A stretch of 64,000 bases of DNA from Bugula neritina (Eukaryota > Bryozoa > Gymnolaemata > Cheilostomatida > Bugulidae). The notes below the pieces were generated by a model. The model did not search any database, was not told the origin of the DNA, and saw only the letters and a list, made by a program, of their open reading frames with translations. The stretch's first letter is position 1. The number at the start of each line of letters is the position of its first letter. A program made the position numbers and the translations under genes. Below, in pieces: positions 29,801-39,800 of the stretch. The stretch is from NCBI GenBank assembly GCA_964035545.1, contig OZ037769.1:2511001-2575000 (forward strand), read 5' to 3'.

Positions 29801-32800
29801 GCATGACATTGAGTTGCGGCAGCGTTGTGGTTGAGGCAGCAGATAGCGTGCATGTTACTTGTGGTTTGCTAGTTTCTGGTTTACATAAGGATAGTTTTGA
29901 GGACAGTGCATTGTGGGAACATGCATCAGCTTAGCCGCAAATAAAACATCTTTAATCTAGATTAAATTAGATTAAACTCCGAGTATTATGATGTGTGATT
30001 CATCAACTTTTTCTCTAGGAAGTAGCTTATTCTACTTTGAAGAAAATTTAATTGAAACTCATGTTTTGTTAATCGTATTCAGTATGCATTGTGATGAGCG
30101 ATTATTAATCTGTAGACACTCTTCTTGCCTCCTAAACGGAAGATTTCCTTGTTCTCATTTCCTTGTGTTAGGCTGTCTATGGTCAATACTAATTGTTTGT
30201 AGCAATTGCGGCAGTTCTTACAGCGCAGCTCTAGCAAGTCCCACATGGAGCAGGTGGACGAGGAATCTGAGGCTAGAATTATTCAGGTACGCTGACCCAA
30301 ACTGTGGCTGCTTTGATAGCTGCCGTGTAAATATGCTGACATCTGTTGCAATACCTTCCAGTGTAAATACTAAGTCAAAGGTGTTTGTTTCTGTCCCTTG
30401 GTTCTCGTACCATAGCCTGAATATCCTCACATTATCTTCTATCTACCGTGTTGTTTACTTTTCTACTTCCTAATTATTCCTGCACTACTCTACTCCATAC
30501 TACTCTACTCTACTCTACTCTATACTACTCTACACTACTCTACTCTATACTACTCTACTCTACTCTATACTACTCTACTCTATACTACTCTACTCTACTC
30601 TTCTCTATACTACTCTACTCTATACTACTCTACTCTATACTACTCTACTCTATACTACTCTACTCTACTCTACTCTATACTTCTCTACTCTATACTACTC
30701 TACTCTACTCTATACTACTCTACTCTATACTACTCTACTCTACTCTATACTACTCTACTCTATACTACTCTACTCTATACTACTCTATACTACTCTACTC
30801 TATACTACTCTACTCTATACTACTCTACTCTACTCTATACTACTCTACTCTATACTACTCTACTCTATACTACTCTACTCTACTCTACTCTACTCTATAC
30901 TACTCTACTCTGTACTACTCTACTCTATACTACTCTACTCTATACTACTCTACTCTATACTACTCTACTCTATACTACTCTACTCTATACTACTCTACTC
31001 TATACTACTCTACTCTATAGTACTGCGGGGACACACTATGAGTGATGTGTACACTCTCTGGTACCTGCAGCTACTCCTCACCAACCATCACCTGGTACAA
31101 GATTTAATTGCCTCGTCTACTAAATTAAGGGAAAGTCTCAAATGATGAATCAGCCGCCTTCGTTTCGCCTTTTATCTTGTAGAATTAAAATACTGCTAGT
31201 TTCAATAAATATTCCAAGTCTCTTGGAGTTAGTTAGGAGTAATCTACCACACCTCAGTACACTAGTACCCGTGTGAAGGAAACTACACTTCAACTCATGT
31301 ACTTTTATCTTCCATGAAGTTTTGTTTCCAGCCTTTTCCTCAAACATGCAATTTTATCAAGGGGTCTTTCTCCTGTAACATGGTGCTGGTCATCTGATGT
31401 TAAGCGTGTGCTCATTGGTTAACCTTTTACGTCATCTCATTGGTCAGCCTTTCAGACGAGTATGACAATGTGTCTCTCTGTAGGAGATGCAGGAGTCGAG
31501 GGAAGACTACCACGAATCTCAGCAGCAACAGCGTTCTGTCCACTCCTCCCACGGATCACTCTATGCTGCCACCCACGCTGCCTCTGCCTCCAAGTCCAAT
31601 GGCTCCAGTTCCAACTGTAAGTTTTAGTCTAGTCTTGGTGACGCCCCCTCTCCCTCCCCTCCCCCTCCGGTGTTGGTTGTATGCGACTACCTAACACTGG
31701 GCTATCAATCTTCAGCTCAATTCATCCTCAGACAAGAGGTTTTAATGTAACATGAATGTGGCAATAAGATTCAGTCTAAAAATAGTGAATCAGTAAGCTC
31801 ACATTTTGTAGCTGAGATGTTTAATAGTTGTGCTTAGTAAAACTTGTTTAGCCTGAAACTCTACACCTCTCATTTAGTCTCATGTAGGTGCTCTGCTATT
31901 TTTGTTTAATTAAATCATTGTTACATAATGCTGCCGTGAGAGTTTGAGATTTGGTTGAGAAATTTCTGCCTTGAAACTTGCAGCTGGCAGCACCAATACC
32001 CCGCCAACGGCTAGTCAGACTAAGAAGCAGGTGATGCGAAACCTGGCCCGCACCCACTCTAGTCCCCACGTCTCATTCGCTCCTCTTCCCGCTGCCTCAG
32101 TTGATGCCGAGACGCCCATCAACTTGGCCACCAAAACTGTGGTTGAGGACGCGGAGGCTACGGGGGTTGTATATGATGAGAGCATGCTCAGACACCACTG
32201 TCCCTGTCAGGACAACGCAGTGCATCTGGAGAACCCTAGCAGAATACAGGTGAGTTTGTCTCTCCTACTTACTAATGTCATTATATTACTTACTTCTATC
32301 ATATTGCTTACTTCTATCAATATATTGCTTACTTCTGTCAATATATTACTTACTTCTATCAATATATTACTTACTTCTATCATTATATTACTTACTTCTA
32401 TCATTATATTACTTACTTCTATCATTATATTACTTACTTCTATTACTGTATTGCAGAGCATATGGAGCCGGCTGAAGTCCTGTGGTCTGGTAGACAGATG
32501 TAAGAAAGTGGACTGTCGGAAAGCCACGATAGAGCAACTCCAACTTTGTCACTCAGAAAGTTATTCTATATTCTTCGGAGTCAATTTACAGAACAGACAG
32601 AAGTTAGGTGAGTTGCCTGCCCCACAATGCATTGCCTTTACCCAGAATCCTCTGCTGTCACGTAGCTACGGGACTGTTGCGTAGCTACGTGACTGTTGCG
32701 TAGCTACGTGACACAGTCACACTGTGAGGTTGTTTCTGTCGCAGGTCTCACCATGCCAGAGCTCCAATTCCAGAGGCTGTCTTGTGGTGGCATCGGTGTG

Positions 32801-35800
32801 GATGCTGACACTGTGTGGAACGAGGAGACGTCGCCTTTGGCAGCGCGTATGGCTGTTGGCGGCGTCGTCGAACTCTCCTCCCGCGTCTACGAGTCTCAAC
32901 TGAAGAATGGTATTGCCATAGTACGTCCACCTGGCCATCACAGTGAGAGCGGCCAAGCTATGTGAGTCGAGTTTATAAGTATCCCATAATTCCTCACTCA
33001 ATATCTATCCCATAATGCCCTCAATATCTATCCCATAATTCCCTCAATATCTATCCCATAATGCCTCACTCAATATCTATCCCATAATACACTGACACGC
33101 ATAGCTCTATGCGAGATTATCCAAAGAAGGAGATGTTGTTACGTGAGTTGCTGGTAGACGCAATGCTGAATGATTCACAGTGAAGTCTTGTGATGTGTGT
33201 TGACTCTCTCTTTGTGTGAACTGTGAACATGCTGGTATTTCCACACCTCGAGTTTCCTCTCTGTCTTACCACCTCGAGTTTCCTCTCCGTCTTACCACCT
33301 CGAGTTTCCTCTCCGTCTTACCACCTTGAGTTTCCTCTCCGTCTTACCACCTTGAGTTTCCTCTCTGTCTTACTACCTCCACGCCACATCACCGAACCGT
33401 CTTCTCGTATCTGCAGGGGCTTCTGTTTCTTCAACTCTGTCGCCATTGCCGCCAAGCACCTGAAGCACAAGCTGGGAGCCAGCAAGATTCTCATCCTCGA
33501 CTGGGACGTTCACCATGGTAACGGCACTCAGCAGATGACCTATGATGACCCCTGCATTCTGTACATATCTATACATCGTCATGACAACGGTAAGTTAGTG
33601 TGAGATGCATTGGAATCTGGCTATTGCAAGGCCGGAAGTGCTGAAGGCAGTGCTGTATATAATGTTTTTATTGTCTGTGCAATCGCAGGGTCATGCAGGG
33701 GTTTGCCTACACTCCGTTCAGCATATGACCTTGACTGCAATGAAGTGTATGCAGTGTTTAATTGTATCAACTCTTGAAACACTAGTTTGTTGTGACTGTT
33801 CTTGGTTTTTGTGCACTCAGACAGTAGCCTGCTGCAAGCTGCACTTCTATTCATCAGTGTGCAGCAGCAAAATCAATACTAGGTGTTACAGCTGGCAGGC
33901 TGTTCTAGTTTATGGCATTGTGGCCCAGCGTGAGGCAAATGTTAACCACTATTATGTAACATTTACTTTAGTCTCTCAGCCTTGCTCATTTGTAGCTTGA
34001 GTTGTCAAGCAGAGCACCTGCTGGGCATCTTCTCCTCCCACACTGCCAGCTGTAGTCAGCGTTTCCTGTCTGCTAGCTATTCCACTTTATTAGCTTGTCA
34101 GCTGTAGTATGAGACTGTATGACATTCTGTTGCTACTCGTGTGTAGGTATGTTCTTCCCCGGTACTGGAAGCATTACCGATTGCGGGGAGAAGCAAGGCC
34201 TCGGTTTCAACGTCAACATACCTTTCAGCGGCGGCCTTGAACCTCCCATGAGCGACGCCGAGTACATGGCTGCATTTCGGTGAGACCTCGCACTAACTAT
34301 ACACCTGAACACCACCTGTATGTATAACACCACTCTGTATGTGTAACACCACCTGTATGTATAACAGTGCTCTGTATGTGTAACAGTACCCTGTATGTGT
34401 AACACCACCCTGTATGTGTAACAGTACTCTGTATGTGTAACACCACCCTGTATGTATAACACCACTCTGTATGTGTAACAGTACCCTGTATGTGTAACAC
34501 CACCCTGTATGTGTAACACCACCCTGTATGTATAACACCACTCTGTATGTGTAACAGTACCCTGTATGTGTAACACCACCCTGTATGTGTAACAGTACCC
34601 TGTATGTATAACAGTACTCTGTATGTGTAACAGTACTCTGTATGTGTAACAGTACACTGTATGTGTAGAAGGGGTTTGCAATCAGTTATCTGTCAAGTTT
34701 GGGCTGGTTTAACCATTAATATTCCAGGTTCTCTAAATCCATTGATGTGTGTTTATTATTCAAATATGCTGGTAGGCCTTGTCTTGCTCCTGCCAGTTAA
34801 CAAACGTGATTAATTGATCACAGACAATTACTACACACACGCCCAGTTCTCGTCTATGTTCTATGACACTCTCTCATCTCGCCCAACTTGTTTGAAGACA
34901 TGAATCATTTTGCGTTGTGATGTACAGGAGTTGTCTTAACATTTACTCATGTTGTGTGCAGGTCAATAGTGATGCCAATAGTTCGGGAGTTCAAGCCTCA
35001 GATCACACTAGTCAGCGCCGGTTTCGATGGGGCCGATGGCCACGCCAACCAACTCGGCGGCTATAAGATCAGCCCGGCTGGTTTCGGTTACATGACTAAG
35101 GAGTTGATGGGGGCTTGTGACAACAAGGTCGTCTTAGTTCTTGAAGGTCAGTGTTATTGTTCAACTGGACAATAAAGGAATTATCTTTCCAATTTTAGTA
35201 CAACTAGTACAACTCTTAATTAAAACGACTTGCAATTGTTCATATGAGAGACATATTTACTCATAATTTAAAATTTTTAAGAAAATAAAAGCTAGAAAGC
35301 AAAATTTAAGAGCAGTAAACCAGTAGTATAGCTGCATATCTCATTGGATTGCGTTATATATATATAGTAATTGTTTCCACTCCGATATGTTTCAGGTGGC
35401 TACAATCTTTCCTCCATATGTGATGCCAGTGAGATGTGTACACGAGCGTTGCTAGGCGACAGCGTACCTCTGCCCAATCAGGAAGAGATTCTTAAGCTGC
35501 CATGTAAGAACGCCATCCAGGCTCTGGAAGAGTGCTCCAGAGTGCAAGGTGGGAATTCCAAACACTACCTTCACTAAACAAGAGTTGCAGCTGAACTTTT
35601 AGCGAACTAAAACGAGTTTAATATAATATTATGTTCTGTGCCTTGTGTTGATTTAGAGTAGCTGCTATACTTGTGTCACTAGTAGAGGTTGAAGTCTGTG
35701 GTAACGTTTCTCTATTACTCTTTTACAGCGCAATTCTGGCCTATGGTTGCTAAGCACCATTCTAAAATACGCATGTCCTTTGTTGATTCGCTGAGGCTAA

Positions 35801-35898
35801 AGGAAGCGCCGGAGAATGACACGCCCACTTCTAAGAAGCTGTCTGAAGGCAGCGGCAGCAGACAGAGTTCCACCAATGAACCAATGGAGGAGTCCTAG
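14890..35898 (+). CDS. HDAC4: Class IIa histone deacetylase (HDAC4/5/7/9 type), complete, 22 exons
   Basis: Signal-regulated corepressor that binds MEF2 and 14-3-3 and shuttles between nucleus and cytoplasm. Exons: 14890-14938, 21400-21522, 22094-22293, 22983-23082, 24498-24615, 25427-25536, 25629-25784, 26283-26407, 27730-27813, 27951-28056, 28518-28645, 29596-29787, 30203-30286, 31484-31616, 31984-32249, 32457-32607, 32745-32961, 33417-33589, 34147-34279, 34962-35146, 35396-35548, 35729-35898. All phases agree, giving 1051 residues (human HDAC4 has 1084). Order: Q-rich coiled coil (58-157); [20 protein letters not shown], the MEF2-binding motif; 14-3-3 serines in [10 protein letters not shown] (S246), SRTQSLP (S450) and LARTHSSP (S595); a basic NLS ([11 protein letters not shown]); catalytic domain from about 630. 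Structural zinc ligands are C642, C644, H650 and C722. Catalytic residues are RPPGHH (773-774), DWDVHH (D811, H813), GFDG (D905) and LEGGY (Y947). Vertebrate class IIa has His at Y947. It ends NEPMEES. The ATG follows an AG, so a 5' UTR exon is likely. Confidence 0.95.
15016..15255. repeat. 120-bp tandem duplication in HDAC intron 1
   Basis: Two almost identical 120-bp copies in direct tandem: 15061-15120 is the same as 15181-15240. The first and last bases of the copies differ slightly, so the event is recent but not brand new. Intron 1 (14939-21399) otherwise shows no repeat or exon I can support. Confidence 0.93.
21517..21602 (+). repeat. HDAC4: 20-bp tandem repeat that duplicates the HDAC exon-2 donor
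   Basis: AGAAAGGTGGGTGTGCAGGT occurs twice in perfect tandem, followed by two degenerate copies. The first copy contains the last six exonic bases plus the donor (AAAG/GTGGGT, donor at 21523). The second offers an identical donor 20 nt downstream, and its use would shift the frame. Confidence 0.9.
23308..23414. repeat. 10/20-bp CTGCACAGTT repeat in HDAC intron 4
   Basis: About ten decamers alternating CTGCACAGTT and CTGCACTGTT. Open frames on both strands here are repeat shadows. Confidence 0.9.
24305..24470. repeat. Degenerate TTACTATATTACTGCT repeat in HDAC intron 4
   Basis: Imperfect 15-18 bp units rich in TATTACTG, ending about 30 nt before the acceptor of exon 5 (24498). Confidence 0.8.
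26585..26972. repeat. 29-bp minisatellite in HDAC intron 8
   Basis: About 13 copies of a 29-bp unit (GTAGCTTAGACTTAGGACTC plus TTACCCACA) with rare substitutions. It starts roughly 180 nt after the donor at 26408. Confidence 0.96.
28078..28500. repeat. 21-bp minisatellite filling HDAC intron 10
   Basis: About 18 copies of a 21-bp unit containing AGCATATATATTACTGTGTA, followed by shorter variants. It fills nearly all of the 461-nt intron 28057-28517, starting about 25 nt after the donor. Because 21 is divisible by three, several frames on both strands stay open (YSIYITV on plus, NIYAIHS on minus); these are not genes. Confidence 0.96.
29415..29595. repeat. HDAC4: 28-bp minisatellite ending in the HDAC exon-12 acceptor
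   Basis: Copies start at 29415, 29443, 29471, 29499, 29527, 29555 and a final partial one at 29583. The unit is TACCACATTGTAGAACTACA plus TAATATAA. The last copy supplies the functional acceptor TTGTAG/AAC at 29595/29596. At least three upstream copies carry the same TTGTAGAAC and are decoy acceptors. Confidence 0.93.
30485..31019. repeat. TACTC/TATAC pentamer satellite in HDAC intron 13
   Basis: Over 500 bp of TACTCTACTCTATAC-type units, all multiples of five bases. The 190-residue open frame across it on the plus strand is pure Leu/Tyr/Ser/Thr low complexity and is not a gene. Confidence 0.97.
32268..32452. repeat. 20-bp minisatellite filling HDAC intron 15
   Basis: Units close to TTACTTACTTCTATCATTAT fill the 207-nt intron 32250-32456 from about 20 nt after the donor to just before the acceptor. 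The array itself supplies the T-rich tract before TTGCAG. Confidence 0.93.
32640..32716. repeat. GTAGCTACGTGACTGTTGC repeat in HDAC intron 16
   Basis: Three to four copies of a 19-bp unit containing the palindromic GTAGCTAC/CACGTAG core, shortly before the exon-17 acceptor (32745). Confidence 0.8.
32985..33090. repeat. CAATATCTATCCCATAAT repeat in HDAC intron 17
   Basis: About four copies of a 20-28 bp unit beginning about 25 nt after the donor at 32962. Confidence 0.85.
33238..33378. repeat. 26-bp pyrimidine-rich repeat before HDAC exon 18
   Basis: Five copies of a unit containing CACCTCGAGTTTCCTCTCCG plus TCTTAC, about 40 nt upstream of the acceptor CTGCAG at 33416. The open frame that runs from the repeat into the real exon is an artefact upstream of 33417. 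Confidence 0.92.
34297..34665. repeat. 19-bp minisatellite in HDAC intron 19
   Basis: About 18 copies of a 19-20 bp unit (CTGTATGTGTAACACCACC and the CAGTACC variant). It starts about 28 nt after the donor at 34280. The minus-strand open frames across it are repeat shadows. Confidence 0.95.
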
Positions 35899-36294
35899 TG
35901 TTATTTATAAGTAGATTTGATGTACATAGTATTGCTACATTACGAATGCGTAACTTTATATTATGCACATTTTAATAGCGTACAGTAGAGTTATTCCCAT
36001 TATATTACTGTAAAGAGTTTCACTCTGTAAAGACTTGTATGGTATGAACTTTGTAAATATTTTATATTCTATAATTTTTGTGGTTCATAGTTGAAAAAAA
36101 TGCAAGATGGCAGCATTTCTATAATGTACAACCATTGCAATGTGGTATGTATGAGTTTACTTTATTATGTTCACTATAAATGTGAAGTAACATTATGTAT
36201 GTGGGGATTTTGTGTCACCTACATTTAACATGCTTTCTAATGATCAAATTTTCACCAATTCTATGTTTATATGGTCGGACACGTTGTAAATTTG

Positions 36295-36300
36295 TTTATT
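36295..36300 (-). terminator. Candidate HAL poly(A) signal
   Basis: TTTATT on the plus strand (AATAAA on minus), about 560 nt past the HAL stop and inside the presumed HDAC 3' UTR. Confidence 0.4.
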
Positions 36301-36403
36301 TAACCATAGTTTGGCATACTTAGTTACACCCAGATATTGTATATTATTGTTACAATGTCGCAAAATATGTAAAGTACTATATATTTTAAATACAAAGTTT
36401 CTA

Positions 36404-36409
36404 AATAAA
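36404..36409 (+). terminator. Candidate HDAC poly(A) signal AATAAA
   Basis: First canonical AATAAA after the HDAC stop codon that I noticed, about 500 nt downstream, followed by a second at 36422. Confidence 0.5.
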
Positions 36410-36861
36410 AATTGATTTGTTAATAAAATAATGAAATATATTGTTATTATAAACAATGCCAATCACACAATCAAAGATAAATTATATTGTACAATAGAAA
36501 GGTAGCTGATGGTGACAAATGAGCTATTTGATAGCAGTGTACACTCAGCCAGTGGCTCTGTACAAAGCATGGAGTTATTAGCTGCCTAAATTAGAGTAGA
36601 AGTGGGATTGTAAAACTCTGAATATGTGTAAAATATATAAAGGGAGATCTCAAAAGGTCAAAGTTTATAAAACGTTTTACACGCACTGAAATGTATTCAC
36701 ATTTAAATTCTAGTTTTTGGGATAAAACATTTTACCAGCATAGGTTTGGATTGCGAATAGCCACCATATTGTGTCAACATGAACCGAGACTAATGAAAAT
36801 CACTAAAACAAGACATCAAATAACTTGCACGTTTAAAATATCAAAATACTGGCAGTTTAGA

Positions 36862-39800
36862 TCATCTGATGAGTGTTTCACCATGCTGGTTGCCATTCAG
36901 ATGGTTGGCTGTGTTGAGGCCATTCACCCTCGTCTCTTCTATGTACGTCTCTTCTATGTACGGTTTCATTATCTTCCAGATCTTTCCTTCTCTGATGAGT
37001 TTTGTAACCTCTTCAATATCGGGTGCCAAGTATCTATCCTTAGGCCACGGACTAATTCAGAGATGAATTGATGTTATACACACAATATTGATAAAAAACT
37101 CTTTATATAATTTGATGTGATGCACACAATATTGACGAAACTTTGTTTCACCAGTCATAAAACTGTCACAATGAAAATCTGAAAGATAACTCACTCTACA
37201 ATAGATCTGACCAAAGCCAAGACTTTCTCTAGAGGTTCGGTAGTTTTTAGAGGTCTATGGTATTCCACAGCTAAGCATGCGGATATCAGTTCAATGGCCA
37301 ACACTACACATGGGAATAGTATGATTCAATAACATGTAAATAGTGTAATAATATCACTTTGTAAGAATGCTACGAGTTAATAATAGCACAGTTTGTTATT
37401 ATCACATGAGTAGATATTGCGAAATAATCTAATAAAATGTATAAAGGGCTGAGAATAGAACAGAAAGTTAATAAATAAACTTGCAATTGGCATATTGTAC
37501 AGTAAAATCTAAACACCCCCATATTTGAGAGTTTAGACTATGACATATTTCAAATTACAAAACTCCAGAAATACAAAGTCATCTTTCGTTATATATAATA
37601 ATACATAATATAGGTACAGGGTTCATCTACTATGATAGTATATACAGGTGTAACCTACCTTGTTATTTATACTAATAGTATATACAGGTGTAGCATACCT
37701 TGTTCTATATATACTAATAATATACAGGTGTAGCATATCTTGTTCTATATATACTAATAGTATACAGGTGTAGCATACCTTGTTCTATATATACTAATAG
37801 TATACAGGTGTAGCATACCTTGTTCTATATATACTAATAATATACAGGTGTAGCGTACCTTGTTCTATTTATACTAATAATATACAGGTGTAGCGTACCT
37901 TGTTCTATTTATACTAATAGTATACAGGTGTAGCATACCTTGTTCTATATATACTAATAGTATACAGGTGTAGCGTACCTTGTTCTATATATACTAATAA
38001 TATACAGGTGTAGCGTACCTTGTTCTATATATACTAATAGTATACAGGTGTAGCGTACCTTGTTCTATATATACTAATAGTATACAGGTGTAGCGTACCT
38101 TGTTCTATATATACTAATAGTATACAGGTGTAGCGTACCTTGTTCTACATGCTCAACAACTTTAAGGGCCTTCCTTGCACACCACCCGCCCATGGACACG
38201 TGGTCCTCCGTGCCAGCGCTGGTTGTGATAGAGTCAACACTGGAAGGATGGCAGAGAACTTTATTCTCTGAAACTACAAGCACACACTTCAACTTAGACT
38301 TGGGTCAAACATTAGATTTATAGGGGGGGGGGATTCTCTGCAAGCCCCAAACTCTGCTGCGAGTGTGCATATCCAGTAGAAGAGTTATTGGTTTGAAAGT
38401 AAGCGCGAACAGTCGTGTGATGAGCAAAAGAGCATTATTACATATAATTGTATAATATATTATATTTATTATATTGTATTACATATTTAAATATTATATT
38501 ACACTACTTTACATTATATTACACATTTATTATATTACATAACAAAAACATAAATATATATAATGGGGAATATATTATATATACTATGACATTATATTAT
38601 AAATTGTATATAATGCAGTATAATATACAATATTTTATTGTACCATATATTATATACTATATACTACTAAATATTTATATATTATATATTCAGACAAACC
38701 TAAAGCAGCTGCCGTAACATGTGCCATCATCATCCCAGAGTTCAACCCTCCTTCAGTAACTAGGAAGGCGGGAAGTTCAGAGTAGGCGGGGTTTATCAGA
38801 CGCTCAATCCGTCTCTCAGACATGTTGGCGATCTCGTGAATGCCAATGGCCAAGTAGTCCAGTGCCTACAAACCAGCAGGGGAAGATTGAACTAGATTCA
38901 GTAGAGTTCACTTAATAGACACTAGACATATGTTTTTAAAGTGCTATTTAGGATTAACATATATTTCTATTGGATCGAATAACAATATTGGTTAGTAACA
39001 AGTGGAAATGCTCATCCATAGGATTCAATTCATTGCTGAACTACACCACTGTTGTCTAAAATCAGATACTATCACATAATGAGCGAGAAACTTTATCTTA
39101 TAGCTGTAGTGTGATCGGGGCATCAAAGTGTGTGAGATGACCACACAGTAAGATATATTATAGTTGTGATGTTTACATACAAGTGTAAGCAACTCCAAAC
39201 TAACTGACCTTGGCTGGGTATTCCCCATGGAAATTTCCACCAGAAATGATCTCCTGTCGATCAGCAAAGACCATCTGAAACTAGAATTAAGGAAGCAAAG
39301 ACACAATCTGCAGAATCATGGTGAGGTAACTACCGATAAACTGGTTACAAACCAATACTATTATATCAATGAAAAATGAACATTTACAGAGCTTTTAATG
39401 CTCACATCATATGCTTTTCGAGTTGATGTCTTGCGAATTAATTTTTAAAGTTATTTTCCATAAAAACCGCGACTCAAAAGTGCCCAATTAAGAAATTAGC
39501 CACTTTAGAGTTTGTTTCCCAAAATGAAGCAACTCCAACTAAAATCCTTAAGATATTAAGTCAAGATATTTTCAAATTATCCAACTAGAACCAAGTTCAA
39601 GACTAACAACAATCCTTGTAGAAAGTGATTTTAAAGTAAAAAGTAGCACTATCCCTAAATATGGTGGGTCATGAGGCAAGACAACTTCAAATCAAACCCT
39701 TTACAACCTGCAATACTGCAGAGTGTAGACTGTAGAGTATAAAGGATACAGGATTGTCAGTTCCACTATTGACCTCAACAGTTAGTATGTTTCGCACAAA

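Larger units (their letters stand above)
35899..36861. other. Tail-to-tail interval between HDAC and HAL with overlapping poly(A) signals
   Basis: No coding exon. A plus-strand AATAAA at 36404-36409 is the best poly(A) signal for HDAC. The best minus-strand signal for HAL (TTTATT on the plus strand) is at 36295-36300. If both are used, the two 3' UTRs overlap by about 100 nt. This is inferred from motifs only. Confidence 0.5.

Noticed and set aside
30448-31020. 190-codon Leu/Tyr/Ser/Thr frame
   Set aside because: Pentamer satellite in HDAC intron 13; no family, no codon bias beyond the repeat.
34962-35146. His at GADGHANQ read as the class IIa catalytic His
   Set aside because: That His aligns with the GH of the loop before LGGY, not with the catalytic position. 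The catalytic position is the residue after LEGG, which is Tyr here.
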